NCBI GenBank assembly: GCA_012517575.1
Contig: JAAYUQ010000034.1
Span: forward strand, 1-64,000
DNA: 64,000 nt
Origin: Bacteroidales bacterium
GTDB lineage: Bacteria; Bacteroidota; Bacteroidia; Bacteroidales; Paludibacteraceae
Direction of reading: 5' to 3'
The notes under the pieces were generated by a model. That model searched no databases. It worked only from the letters and a program-made list of their open reading frames with translations, and was not told the origin of the DNA. The first letter of the stretch is position 1, and each line of letters opens with the position of its first letter. This document shows, piece after piece, positions 46,220-54,958 of the stretch. Made by a program: the position numbers and the translations under genes.

Positions 46220-49066
46220 ATGAAAGATTTTCTTTTTTCTCGGCACATTGGTGTTTCGTCGGAAGAAATACAGGAAATGTTGAAAATTGTAGGTGTTGAA
46301 AGTTTAGATGAACTTATCGCTCAAACCATTCCTTCTTCCATTCTATTGAACGAAAAATTGAATCTTCCTACAGTTCTGACAGAAAATCAGTATGCACAAC
46401 ATATTTCGGAAATTGCAGAGAAAAATGAGATTTACACTTCCTATATTGGCAGAGGATGGTATGATACTTGTACGCCGGCTGTGATTTTAAGAAATGTTTT
46501 TGAAAATCCTTCATGGTACACTTCTTACACCCCATATCAGGCCGAAATTTCTCAAGGCAGGTTGGAAGCTTTACTGAATTTCCAGACCGCCGTTTGCGAA
46601 TTTACTGGCCTTCCACTGGCAAATGCTTCATTGCTGGATGAGGCTACGGCAGCAGCAGAAGCAGCCACCATGATGTACAACCTGCGTTCGAAGCAACAAA
46701 TAAAAAATGGGGCAAATTTGCTTTTTATTGATCAAAATATTTTTTCTTCTACATTGGCTGTTCTACGAACACGCACTGAGGCACAGGGAATTCAGCTTGA
46801 AATTGGCGATTATAAGTCCGTTCAATTTTCGGAAAAACATTTTGGGGCCATTATTCAATATCCCAATGCCGATGGGAACATAGAGCATTATTTTTCATTT
46901 GTTTCTCAGGCACATGCTGAAGGTTGTAAAGTTGCTATAGCTGCCGACATTCTCAGTTTGGCTTTACTTGTTCCACCGGGAGAATGGGGTGCCGATATTG
47001 TTTTTGGTTCTACTCAACGTTGGGGAATTCCTATGGGATTTGGAGGCCCTTCGGCTGCTTATTTTGCTACTCGTGATGAATTCAAACGCGATATGCCTGG
47101 ACGTATTATTGGCATCAGCAAGGATAAAAATGGGAAGCCGGCTTTGCGCATGGCACTTCAAACCCGTGAGCAGCACATCAAACGTGAAAAGGCAACTTCC
47201 AACATTTGTACCGCACAGGCGCTCCTGGCTTCTATGGCAGGTTTTTATACCGTTTATCATGGACCGGAAGGAATAAGGAACATAGCACAAAATATTCATG
47301 CCATTGCCCTTTATATCAATTCCTTGCTGCCTGTTTATGGCTATCATCAAATGAATAAACAATTTTTCGATACTTTAAAAATTGTATTGCCAGGCCATGT
47401 TTCTCAGGCTGATTTTCGAAGAATAGCCCTCTCCCACAAAGTTAATTTTTATTATTATGAAACCGGAGAAATAGGGCTGAGTATTAATGAAACTACCGAA
47501 ACGTCGGACGTTCAAGAATTGATAAATATTTTTGCAGAGGCAGTTCGAAAAAAACCGATTCTTTTCAACGAAACTGATTTGACTGAGTTTGAAATGTTCG
47601 ACGAAAAAATCAAACGGAAGTCGCCTTTCCTTACGCAGGAAATTTTTCATTGCTATCATACCGAAATCGAAATGATGCGGTATATCAAGAAATTGGAACG
47701 AAAAGATATATCGTTGACTCATTCCATGATTTCTTTGGGGTCGTGCACCATGAAGTTGACAGCAGCATCAGAAATGCTTCCGTTAAGCAGAGCAGGATTT
47801 TTGAAAATTCATCCTTTAGCTCCGGCCGATCAAGTGAAAGGTTACCTTGAACTTATCGGTGAACTTGAAAAATATTTGTGCATCATTACCGGTTTTGATG
47901 CTTGCAGCTTGCAACCGAATTCCGGTGCAGCCGGAGAATTTGCCGGCTTGATGACTATCAAAGCATTTTATCGATCGCGTGGTGAAACAGAACGAAACGT
48001 TGTTTTAATTCCGGCTTCGGCACATGGCACCAATCCGGCTTCTGCGCATCAGGCCGGACTTGAAATAGTTGTTGTCAATTGCGATGAAAATGGAAATATT
48101 GATCTCAACGACTGGAAACAGAAAGCGGAAACTTTTCGTACATGCTTGTTGGGTTGTATGGTAACTTATCCATCAACACATGGCATTTTTGAAACTCAAA
48201 TTGGGGAAATGTGCGAAATTATTCACGAGAATGGCGGACAGGTTTACATGGATGGTGCCAATATGAATGCTCAGGTCGGACTAACTCATCCAGCAAAAAT
48301 CGGTGCCGATATTTGTCATTTAAATTTACATAAAACTTTTGCTATTCCTCATGGTGGAGGCGGTCCCGGCGTTGGTCCCATTTGTGCTGCCGCGCATCTG
48401 GCACCTTTTTTGCCCGGTAAAACATCCGGTCAGAATACAGTGGCAGCCGCACTGTATGGAAGTGCCAGTATTTTGCCCATTACTTATGGTTATATCCGAA
48501 TGATGGGAGCTGATGGTTTAACAAATGCTTCAAAAATTGCTATTTTAAATGCCAATTATCTGGCCGAACGTCTCGAGGAAACTTATGGTGTGGTGTATCG
48601 GGGTGAAAAAGGTCGGGTAGGACACGAACTGATTTTGGAATGTAGAAATTTTAAAGATGCAGGAGTTACGGAAACCGATATTGCAAAACGTTTGATGGAT
48701 TATGGATTTCATGCACCTACTTTGTCTTTTCCCGTTCATGGAACTTTGATGATTGAACCTACTGAAAGTGAATCAAAAGCAGAACTCGACAGGTTTGCGG
48801 AAGCTATGATTCAAATTTATCAGGAAATTAAAGAAATTGAAAATGGAACAGCCGACAAAACAGACAATGTTTTATTGAATGCACCTCATGCAGAATATGA
48901 GATTGTGTCGGATGAATGGGAACATGCTTACAGTCGCAAAAAAGCGGCTTATCCGACGAAATGGACTGCCGAAAACAAATTTTGGATAAATGTAGCGCGT
49001 ATTGATAACGCTTTTGGTGACAGAAACTTAATTTGTTCCTGCCCTCCAACTGCTGAGTGGCAATAG
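46220..49066 (+). CDS. gcvP: Glycine dehydrogenase (decarboxylating), P protein
   Basis: 948 residues, the fused alpha-beta form of the P protein. With PLP it decarboxylates glycine and passes the aminomethyl group to the lipoyl H protein. Seen: N-terminal RHIGVSSEEIQEML, the YTPYQAEISQGRLEALLNFQT block, SLGSCTMKLTAASEMLP in the C-terminal half, and the PLP lysine (Lys705) in HLNLHKTFAIPHGGGGPGVGP. Full length with no lesion. gcvT and gcvH are not adjacent. Its 393-bp upstream region has no recognisable glycine riboswitch. Confidence 0.97.
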   Translation: MKDFLFSRHIGVSSEEIQEMLKIVGVESLDELIAQTIPSSILLNEKLNLPTVLTENQYAQHISEIAEKNEIYTSYIGRGWYDTCTPAVILRNVFENPSWYTSYTPYQAEISQGRLEALLNFQTAVCEFTGLPLANASLLDEATAAAEAATMMYNLRSKQQIKNGANLLFIDQNIFSSTLAVLRTRTEAQGIQLEIGDYKSVQFSEKHFGAIIQYPNADGNIEHYFSFVSQAHAEGCKVAIAADILSLALLVPPGEWGADIVFGSTQRWGIPMGFGGPSAAYFATRDEFKRDMPGRIIGISKDKNGKPALRMALQTREQHIKREKATSNICTAQALLASMAGFYTVYHGPEGIRNIAQNIHAIALYINSLLPVYGYHQMNKQFFDTLKIVLPGHVSQADFRRIALSHKVNFYYYETGEIGLSINETTETSDVQELINIFAEAVRKKPILFNETDLTEFEMFDEKIKRKSPFLTQEIFHCYHTEIEMMRYIKKLERKDISLTHSMISLGSCTMKLTAASEMLPLSRAGFLKIHPLAPADQVKGYLELIGELEKYLCIITGFDACSLQPNSGAAGEFAGLMTIKAFYRSRGETERNVVLIPASAHGTNPASAHQAGLEIVVVNCDENGNIDLNDWKQKAETFRTCLLGCMVTYPSTHGIFETQIGEMCEIIHENGGQVYMDGANMNAQVGLTHPAKIGADICHLNLHKTFAIPHGGGGPGVGPICAAAHLAPFLPGKTSGQNTVAAALYGSASILPITYGYIRMMGADGLTNASKIAILNANYLAERLEETYGVVYRGEKGRVGHELILECRNFKDAGVTETDIAKRLMDYGFHAPTLSFPVHGTLMIEPTESESKAELDRFAEAMIQIYQEIKEIENGTADKTDNVLLNAPHAEYEIVSDEWEHAYSRKKAAYPTKWTAENKFWINVARIDNAFGDRNLICSCPPTAEWQ

Positions 49067-49111
49067 AATTTTATTGTCGCTATTTTCTTTAATTTTTTTG
49101 GATTTAATGTC

Positions 49112-49606
49112 ATGATAAACAAATTGATAAAAATTGCCGTTATCTTTTTAATTGGTTTTTTACCAATGAACAGAGTTTTTTCCGGCGATGTTGGGAAAGC
49201 TTCCTACTATAGCCACAAGCTTACCGGCAAGCGTATGTCGAATGGCGCACGGTATCATCCCGACAGTTTGTTTTGTGCACATCGGAACTATCCTTTGGGG
49301 AGTTTGCTTAAAGTGCGAAACCCCAAAAATAATAAGGAAGTGATTGTAAAAGTTACCGACAGAGGGCCACATGTTCGGAATAGAATCATTGATTTGTCCT
49401 ATCGAGCTGCAAAATTGCTTGAAATTACTGGTCAGGGCATAGCGCTGGTGGAAATTACACCTGTTCTGGAAAATGAGTTCAAACTTTTTGTAGAAAGGAA
49501 TTTGTCGCAGATTTTTCCATCAAAAGTGTATTTGCCGGTGATAAATAAAACCAATTCCATAAAAGACTCTTTAACCTTAAAAATACCAACTGCAAAAGCT
49601 CATTAG
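49112..49606 (+). CDS. rlpA: RlpA-like septal ring lytic transglycosylase
   Basis: 164 residues with a signal peptide ([19 protein letters not shown]) and a double-psi beta-barrel of the RlpA type: [36 protein letters not shown], and [25 protein letters not shown] with the catalytic Asp in TDRGP. RlpA cuts naked glycan strands at the septum. The SPOR domain of longer homologues is missing. No lipobox Cys was seen. It starts 46 nt after gcvP. Confidence 0.88.
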   Translation: MINKLIKIAVIFLIGFLPMNRVFSGDVGKASYYSHKLTGKRMSNGARYHPDSLFCAHRNYPLGSLLKVRNPKNNKEVIVKVTDRGPHVRNRIIDLSYRAAKLLEITGQGIALVEITPVLENEFKLFVERNLSQIFPSKVYLPVINKTNSIKDSLTLKIPTAKAH

Positions 49607-49684
49607 CTTTTCTTTTTGAAAAGACAAATTACGGAGTTTTTGAATGAATTTACTTATTAACCAACCGTCTAAAAATTTGAATCT

Positions 49685-50641
49685 ATGAATTTACTGGAAC
49701 AATTAAAAAAATTCACAACTGTGGTTGCCGACACAGGCGATTTCGCATCCATGATGGCTTATAAACCTGTGGACGCCACTACCAATCCTTCATTAATTTT
49801 TTCTGCATCTCAAGATCCGAAATACCAATACTTGGTGGAAGATGCCATCAGTTACGCAAAGGCTTTGACTTCCGAAAAGGAAGAACAACTAAAAAAAGCA
49901 TTGGATAAGCTGGCTGTAAATTTCGGTATCAAAATTTTGGAAATTGTGCCGGGTCGTGTTTCTACCGAAGTTGATGCGCGTTTGTCGTTCGACGTGAAAG
50001 GAACAATAGCCAAAGCCCGCGAGTTAATTTCACTCTATGAATCTGCAGGTATTTCGCGTGAGCGAATTCTTATCAAAATTGCTTCGACATGGGAAGGGAT
50101 TCGGGCTGCCGAAGTCCTCGAAAAAGAAGGCATTCATTGCAATTTGACGTTGTTGTTTTCGTTGACGCAGGCTGTTGCTTGTGCGGAAGCCGGAGTAACA
50201 TTGATTTCGCCTTTTGTTGGAAGAATTCTTGACTGGCACAAAAAAGATCGAGGAATCGCTGATATTCCGCCTGAAGAAGATCCGGGAGTGAAATCTGTTA
50301 CTGCTATATACAATTATTTCAAAAAGTTTGGTTATGCCACGCAAGTGATGGGAGCCAGTTTCAGAAATATGGGAGAAATCATTCAGTTGGCAGGATGTGA
50401 TTTATTGACCATATCTCCTGCTTTGCTCAAAGAACTGGAACAAACCGAAGGTGTGCTCGAAAGAAAATTAGATCCCGAAAAAGCAAAAAATGCCGATATT
50501 CAAACTTTGAAAATCGATGAAATAAATTTTCGCTGGATGATGAATGAAGATGCTATGGCTACTGAAAAATTGGCCGAAGGGATTAGAAATTTCACCAAAG
50601 ATTTGCTGAAACTCGAGAATAAGCTTGCTGCCTTATTGTGA
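49685..50641 (+). CDS. tal: Transaldolase
   Basis: 318 residues, same length class as E. coli TalB. It moves a dihydroxyacetone unit between sugar phosphates in the non-oxidative pentose phosphate pathway. Seen: [10 protein letters not shown] near the N terminus, the Schiff-base lysine in [14 protein letters not shown] (Lys131), [19 protein letters not shown], and [10 protein letters not shown]. It lies 79 nt after rlpA and is followed by a hairpin. Confidence 0.97.
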   Translation: MNLLEQLKKFTTVVADTGDFASMMAYKPVDATTNPSLIFSASQDPKYQYLVEDAISYAKALTSEKEEQLKKALDKLAVNFGIKILEIVPGRVSTEVDARLSFDVKGTIAKARELISLYESAGISRERILIKIASTWEGIRAAEVLEKEGIHCNLTLLFSLTQAVACAEAGVTLISPFVGRILDWHKKDRGIADIPPEEDPGVKSVTAIYNYFKKFGYATQVMGASFRNMGEIIQLAGCDLLTISPALLKELEQTEGVLERKLDPEKAKNADIQTLKIDEINFRWMMNEDAMATEKLAEGIRNFTKDLLKLENKLAALL

Positions 50642-50675
50642 AAGGAAGTTGGATACATGTTATCCATATAAATAA

Positions 50676-50714
50676 AGCAAGCTCTTTTTCATGAAAATGA
50701 AAGAGAGCTTGCTC
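50676..50714. terminator. Hairpin between transaldolase and tRNA-Cys
   Basis: AGCAAGCTCT pairs with AGAGCTTGCT and the stem continues through TTTTCAT/ATGAAAA with one bulged G and a GAAA loop. It serves two convergent units. Confidence 0.7.
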
Positions 50715-50733
50715 GACAATTTTCTTAAAAAGA

Positions 50734-50803
50734 GGTACTTGGCGGATTCGAACCGCCGTATGCGGTTTTGCAGACCGGTGCCTAACCTCTCGGCCAAAGT
50801 ACC
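50734..50803 (-). tRNA. tRNA-Cys (anticodon GCA)
   Basis: 70 nt on the minus strand. Acceptor arms GGTACTT and AAGTACC with discriminator T(U), as is usual for tRNA-Cys. The anticodon loop CTGCAAA gives GCA. The T-arm is GGCGGTTCGAATCCGCC. CCA is not encoded. Confidence 0.97.
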
Positions 50804-50880
50804 TTGTTTTGGTCTGCAAAGATAGAACATTTTTCCTTCACTCCAAAGCTTTCAGCCGAAAAATGACTGACAGTTATCTT

Positions 50881-51339
50881 TTACGGACGAATTCTTTGCA
50901 TCCTCTGTTTCTGAGGAATGTTACGAAGTAATTGACGTTTAAAAGTACGTTCTGCTTGATAATAATGAAATAATTTTTCGGGAGATAGGGATTTTTTTAA
51001 TTTCAAATGGTAATTTTTGAGTAGCTGAGCCTGTTTTATTTGTAAATTGATATATTCATCATTGAGCAATTCATAGTTCGGATGTGCTTTATTTTCCTTC
51101 AGATAATTATTCAACGTTTCTCTGTTTTTTTCATGCAATTGCCACACGGCATTTTCGTAATTCATAAAAACAGGTTTCACTTTTGAAGCTTCATCAGGTG
51201 TCAGTTTGGCCTGTTCAACGATGTAAGCCCATTTCCTTTCATGCATTTTCTGGATATTGGTGTTTGCTGTTTCTTCAGCAGAAAGCGAGATTGAAGTTAT
51301 CCACACGATAAGCATCAATATATATTTGAATCTTCTCAT
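50881..51339 (-). CDS. Exported Spy/CpxP-like protein of an ECF sigma operon
   Basis: 152 residues: signal peptide (FKYILMLIVWITSISLSA) and a helical mature part. It has an LTPDEASKVKPVF segment like the LTxxQ motif of Spy/CpxP chaperones, and is rich in Lys, Glu and Gln with a basic end. It is third in the operon, 8 nt after the membrane protein. By position it mirrors the DUF4252 protein of the other sigma operon. A periplasmic chaperone or stress-sensor role is inference. Confidence 0.68.
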   Translation of the reverse strand: MRRFKYILMLIVWITSISLSAEETANTNIQKMHERKWAYIVEQAKLTPDEASKVKPVFMNYENAVWQLHEKNRETLNNYLKENKAHPNYELLNDEYINLQIKQAQLLKNYHLKLKKSLSPEKLFHYYQAERTFKRQLLRNIPQKQRMQRIRP

Positions 51340-51347
51340 TTTAAAAA

Positions 51348-51725
51348 TTAATTTGATGTGTTTTGAAAAGTTTCATTGCCATTTTCAGCTTCATAAGCAT
51401 CATTCATGTAGTAATACATCATGGTTGGTTCGTCCACTTGTGAGAGTAAATACATTTCGTAATTTTCCTGTTTTTGGCGTTCGTTGTTTTTGGAAACAAA
51501 ATAAAATACATTTCCGAGCAAAAATATTCCCACAAATACTGCAGCCCAACGCATCCAAGCCTTTGAACGAATAAAACCTTTTGTTTCAGATTTAGGAACT
51601 TCTATTTTCTTTGCGTAGCCTATCTTCAGATCAATTTCATTGGCAAATTGTTCAAAATAATTTTCCGGAACACTGAAAGGTAAATCGTTTCCAATTTTTT
51701 TCAATATGTTTTTTTCTTTTTTCAT
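51348..51725 (-). CDS. One-pass membrane protein, probable anti-sigma factor
   Basis: 125 residues. The N-terminal half is cytoplasmic-looking and includes LPFSVPENYFEQFANEIDLKI, a pattern found at the start of many small Bacteroidota membrane proteins beside sigma factors. A single transmembrane segment (WAAVFVGIFLLGNVFYFV) follows, then a short acidic tail. It lies between the sigma gene and the Spy-like gene. The role is inferred from position and topology. Confidence 0.62.
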   Translation of the reverse strand: MKKEKNILKKIGNDLPFSVPENYFEQFANEIDLKIGYAKKIEVPKSETKGFIRSKAWMRWAAVFVGIFLLGNVFYFVSKNNERQKQENYEMYLLSQVDEPTMMYYYMNDAYEAENGNETFQNTSN

Positions 51726-51829
51726 AACTATTTGTTTGACTGTAAAAAATGGTTTAGGTTTAATCTGATAATGTTAATTTGTCGAAAATTATTTATAAAT
51801 GAAATAAAATCAAAAAGTTGCGATTACTG

Positions 51830-52432
51830 TTAAATTTCAATATCACTATCGAGCAAAAATTTTTCAATTTTTTTTACTGCCAAATGATACGATGCTTTTA
51901 GTGCGCCGGCAGTGGTTCCCAGTATATTTTCCATTTGTTCGTAAGAAAGATCATCAAAATATCTCATATTGAAAACCAGTCTTTGTTTTTCGGGCAAAGT
52001 TAAAATGGCTTGTTGTAATTTTAACTGTGCTTCGTTGCCGTTGAAGTATTGGTCGGCTTGTAACTGTTGAAGCAGTACGTCTTCTACTTCGTCCAGCGAA
52101 TTAATGTTTTTCATCCGTTTATTGGACAAAAAAGTCAGCGTTTCGTTGGTGGCAATCCTGTAAAACCAAGTGGAAACAAGTGAATCGCCTCTGAAATTGT
52201 CGATGCCGTTCCATGCTTTCATAAAAGTATTTTGGAGAATATCGTTGGCATCGTCATGTGAGAGTACCATTTTTCGGATATGCCAATACAACCTTTCCTG
52301 ATATTTTCGTACCAATTGTGAGAAAGCCGCAGCCCGATCTTGCGGATCATGCAACTGTTCTATCAGTTTTTTTTCGCTTGCTATAGTTTTATTGTTCTCC
52401 ACATTAAGTTGTTTGGGCAACTTTTTCTTCAT
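51830..52432 (-). CDS. ECF-type RNA polymerase sigma factor
   Basis: 200 residues with sigma regions 2 (FSQLVRKYQERLYWHIRKMVLSHDDANDILQNTFMKAWN) and 4 (LPEKQRLVFNMRYFDDLSYEQMENILGTTAGALKASYHLAVKKIEKFL). I place the start at 52432 because the longer frame from 52522 would overlap the upstream dehydrogenase gene by ~60 nt and adds a non-sigma-like tail. It heads an operon with a putative anti-sigma factor and a Spy-like protein. Confidence 0.9.
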   Translation of the reverse strand: MKKKLPKQLNVENNKTIASEKKLIEQLHDPQDRAAAFSQLVRKYQERLYWHIRKMVLSHDDANDILQNTFMKAWNGIDNFRGDSLVSTWFYRIATNETLTFLSNKRMKNINSLDEVEDVLLQQLQADQYFNGNEAQLKLQQAILTLPEKQRLVFNMRYFDDLSYEQMENILGTTAGALKASYHLAVKKIEKFLLDSDIEI

Positions 52433-52460
52433 TTGTTTGACTTGATTTTTTGTCTTTCGT

Positions 52461-53417
52461 TTAATTGACTCTGGAAATATTTTTATCGCCCTCAAAAAAA
52501 CGCAGAATATTTCGTGAAGCAAATCTACTCATTTCGTTTCTGTCATCAATTGTGCCGGTACCGTTGTGAGGAGAAAGTACCACGTTATCGAGTTTTTTCA
52601 AATCTTCTGGAATAACAGGTTCGTGTTCAAAAACATCCAGACCTGCACCAAAAAGTTTATGATTCGTCAAAGCTTTTACCAATGCCGTTTCGTCAACGAC
52701 CGGTCCGCGAGCAGTATTGATTAAAATAGCTGAAGGTTTCATCAACCGAAATGTGTTTTCATTTATCAAATGAAAGGTGCTTTCGTTCAAAGGAACATGC
52801 AAACTGATCACATCACTTTCGCTTAGCAGTTGTTCGAGCGTTGCATATCGGACTTTAAGTTTCGTTTCCGTTTCTTTGTCCAAAGGGTTTCGGTTGAAAT
52901 AGATAATATTCATTCCCAATGCTACAGCTCTACGTGCTACAGCTTTTCCAATACGTCCCATGCCAACAATGCCCAGTGTTTTGCCACATAGTGAAATGCC
53001 CAAATTTTCCATAACTCCCCATTTTATACCGTCATTTGTTCTCAGTTTTCTATCGCACTCGCTGATACGGCGTGCTACAGCCAACATCAAGGTAACTGCC
53101 ATTTCGGCCGTAGGCTCAACCACAGGATCGGGTGTGTTGGTTACGACAATGCCGCATTTGGTGGCAAAATCAACATCAATATTATCATATCCAACACCAT
53201 AATTGGCTATAATTTTCAATTTTCCTTGAGCACCGGCATCAATTACGTCCCTGTCAACTTTAAACTGGAAAGTAGGAATAAAGGCATCAAATTCGGGAAT
53301 AAGTTGTAGAACTTCCTTCTTTGAAAATATTTCTTTTTCAGGAAAAACAACTTCAAATTTTTTTTCTAATTCCGAAAAGCCTTCCGCAGGTAAGCGGGTT
53401 GAAACAAGTACACGCAT
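52461..53417 (-). CDS. D-2-hydroxyacid dehydrogenase (glyoxylate/hydroxypyruvate reductase type)
   Basis: 318-residue NAD(P)-dependent enzyme. Seen: IIANYGVGYDNIDVDFATKCGIVVTNTPD, the Rossmann motif TLGIVGMGRIGKAVARRA, ISLHVPLNESTFHLIN, INTARGPVVDE with the catalytic Arg, Glu in DVFEHEP, and His in VVLSPHNGTGT. These are closer to GyaR-like reductases than to long SerA, which has a C-terminal ACT domain. The start at 53417 (MRVLVSTRLPAEGF) is the family start; an upstream codon would add 18 residues. It is divergent from the DUF1015 gene, a pairing also seen with serine-synthesis genes in this phylum, so phosphoglycerate dehydrogenase activity remains possible. Confidence 0.87.
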   Translation of the reverse strand: MRVLVSTRLPAEGFSELEKKFEVVFPEKEIFSKKEVLQLIPEFDAFIPTFQFKVDRDVIDAGAQGKLKIIANYGVGYDNIDVDFATKCGIVVTNTPDPVVEPTAEMAVTLMLAVARRISECDRKLRTNDGIKWGVMENLGISLCGKTLGIVGMGRIGKAVARRAVALGMNIIYFNRNPLDKETETKLKVRYATLEQLLSESDVISLHVPLNESTFHLINENTFRLMKPSAILINTARGPVVDETALVKALTNHKLFGAGLDVFEHEPVIPEDLKKLDNVVLSPHNGTGTIDDRNEMSRFASRNILRFFEGDKNISRVN

Positions 53418-53592
53418 ATTTTTAGAAAATAGTGGGTTATTGAATTTGGAGGAATTTTTCTGTCCTTGCAAAAGTACTGAAGTGTCAAAAAGTATGCAAA
53501 TAGATAGGTTTATATTATCTTTTTCTTTTTCAATACTTCGATAGAATGTAAATCGGTTTCCGTCACGGATAAAAAAATTAATTTTTTTTGTG

Positions 53593-53600
53593 TACTTTTG
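53593..53600 (+). promoter_or_regulatory. Candidate -7 box (TACTTTTG) for the DUF1015 gene
   Basis: TACTTTTG matches TAnnTTTG, 33 nt before the start codon at 53634. Confidence 0.45.
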
Positions 53601-53633
53601 TGAGAGATAATAAACCTGAAAAAGTAAAATAAT

Positions 53634-54878
53634 ATGGCTGTAGTAAAACCTTTCAAAGGAATTCGTCCTCCACGTGAAATTGTAGAAAAAGTTGCTTCCC
53701 GTCCTTATGATGTATTGAATTCGGATGAAGCGAGAGAAGAAGCGGAGGGCAATTTGATGTCGTTATATCACATTATTAAACCGGAAATTGATTTTTCTCA
53801 AGGAACGGATGAACATGATGAAAGAGTGTATGCAAAAGCGGCAGAAAATTTCAAAAAATTTCGTGAAAATGGTTGGCTGGTTCAGGATGAAGAGGAACAT
53901 TATTACATTTACGCTCAAACCATGAATGGCCGCACTCAATACGGGATAGTAGTTTGTGCCCATATTGACGACTATTTGAATGGAAATATTAAAAAACATG
54001 AACTGACGCGCCGCGACAAGGAAGAAGACCGCATGAAGCACATTCGGGTTACCAATGCCAATATTGAACCGGTTTTTCTGGCTTATCCATCGCATGAAGA
54101 ATTAAACAGTATTGTTTCTGAAATTGTTAAAAATGAGCCGGTTTACGATTTTGTAGCTCCTGATGGTTTTGGTCATCACTTTTGGACAATCGACGATAAA
54201 GAAATAATTCGTCGCATTACGGAAATTTTTCAAAATATTCCTTCTCTTTATATTGCTGATGGACATCATCGTTCTGCGGCTGCAGTTCGGGTGGGTGACG
54301 AAAAACGGCGACAGAATCCTCATCATACCGGAAAAGAAGAATACAACTATTTTATGGCTGTTTGTTTTCCTGACAATCAGTTACATATAATGGACTACAA
54401 TAGGGTGGTAAAAGATTTGAATGAACTGAGCGATGAAGAGTTTCTGCAAAAACTTTCCAAATATTTTATTGTAGAGGGAAAAGGTACTGAAATTTATCAC
54501 CCAAATAAATTGCATAATTTTTCGTTATATTTATCTGGAAATTGGTATTCACTTACAGCTCGAGAAGGGACATACGACGACAATGATCCGATTGAAGGAC
54601 TCGATGTTACCATTTCATCAAAATTTATTTTGGATGAAATTCTTGACATAAAAGATTTGAGAACCGATAAGCGGATAGATTTTGTAGGGGGAATTCGCGG
54701 ACTGGGTGAACTCAAAAAACTGGTTGACAGTGGCAAAATGCGGGTTGCTTTGGCGCTTTATCCCGTATCGATGCAACAGCTTATTGCCATTGCGGACACC
54801 GGAAACATTATGCCGCCTAAAACTACCTGGTTTGAACCAAAATTGCGTTCAGGACTGGTAATCCATGAGTTGAGTTGA
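53634..54878 (+). CDS. DUF1015 family protein
   Basis: 414 residues, a full-length DUF1015 protein. Family blocks: VKPFKGIRPPREIVEKVASRPYDVLNSDEAR, NGRTQYGIVVCAHIDDY, KKHELTRRDKEEDRMKHI, PSLYIADGHHRSAAAVRVG and EEYNYFMAVCFPDNQLHI. The DGHHR motif resembles that of the ParB/SerK-like kinase fold, and some relatives act as ADP- or ATP-dependent serine kinases; I treat that as a possibility. It is divergent from a 2-hydroxyacid dehydrogenase, as often seen. Confidence 0.88.
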   Translation: MAVVKPFKGIRPPREIVEKVASRPYDVLNSDEAREEAEGNLMSLYHIIKPEIDFSQGTDEHDERVYAKAAENFKKFRENGWLVQDEEEHYYIYAQTMNGRTQYGIVVCAHIDDYLNGNIKKHELTRRDKEEDRMKHIRVTNANIEPVFLAYPSHEELNSIVSEIVKNEPVYDFVAPDGFGHHFWTIDDKEIIRRITEIFQNIPSLYIADGHHRSAAAVRVGDEKRRQNPHHTGKEEYNYFMAVCFPDNQLHIMDYNRVVKDLNELSDEEFLQKLSKYFIVEGKGTEIYHPNKLHNFSLYLSGNWYSLTAREGTYDDNDPIEGLDVTISSKFILDEILDIKDLRTDKRIDFVGGIRGLGELKKLVDSGKMRVALALYPVSMQQLIAIADTGNIMPPKTTWFEPKLRSGLVIHELS

Positions 54879-54958
54879 TTTTTTTAAAGATACCGGTAAT
54901 ATAACTTTTAATTCTTTATGGGCATACATTTTTTCAAATTGCTGATTAATAAGTTCTT

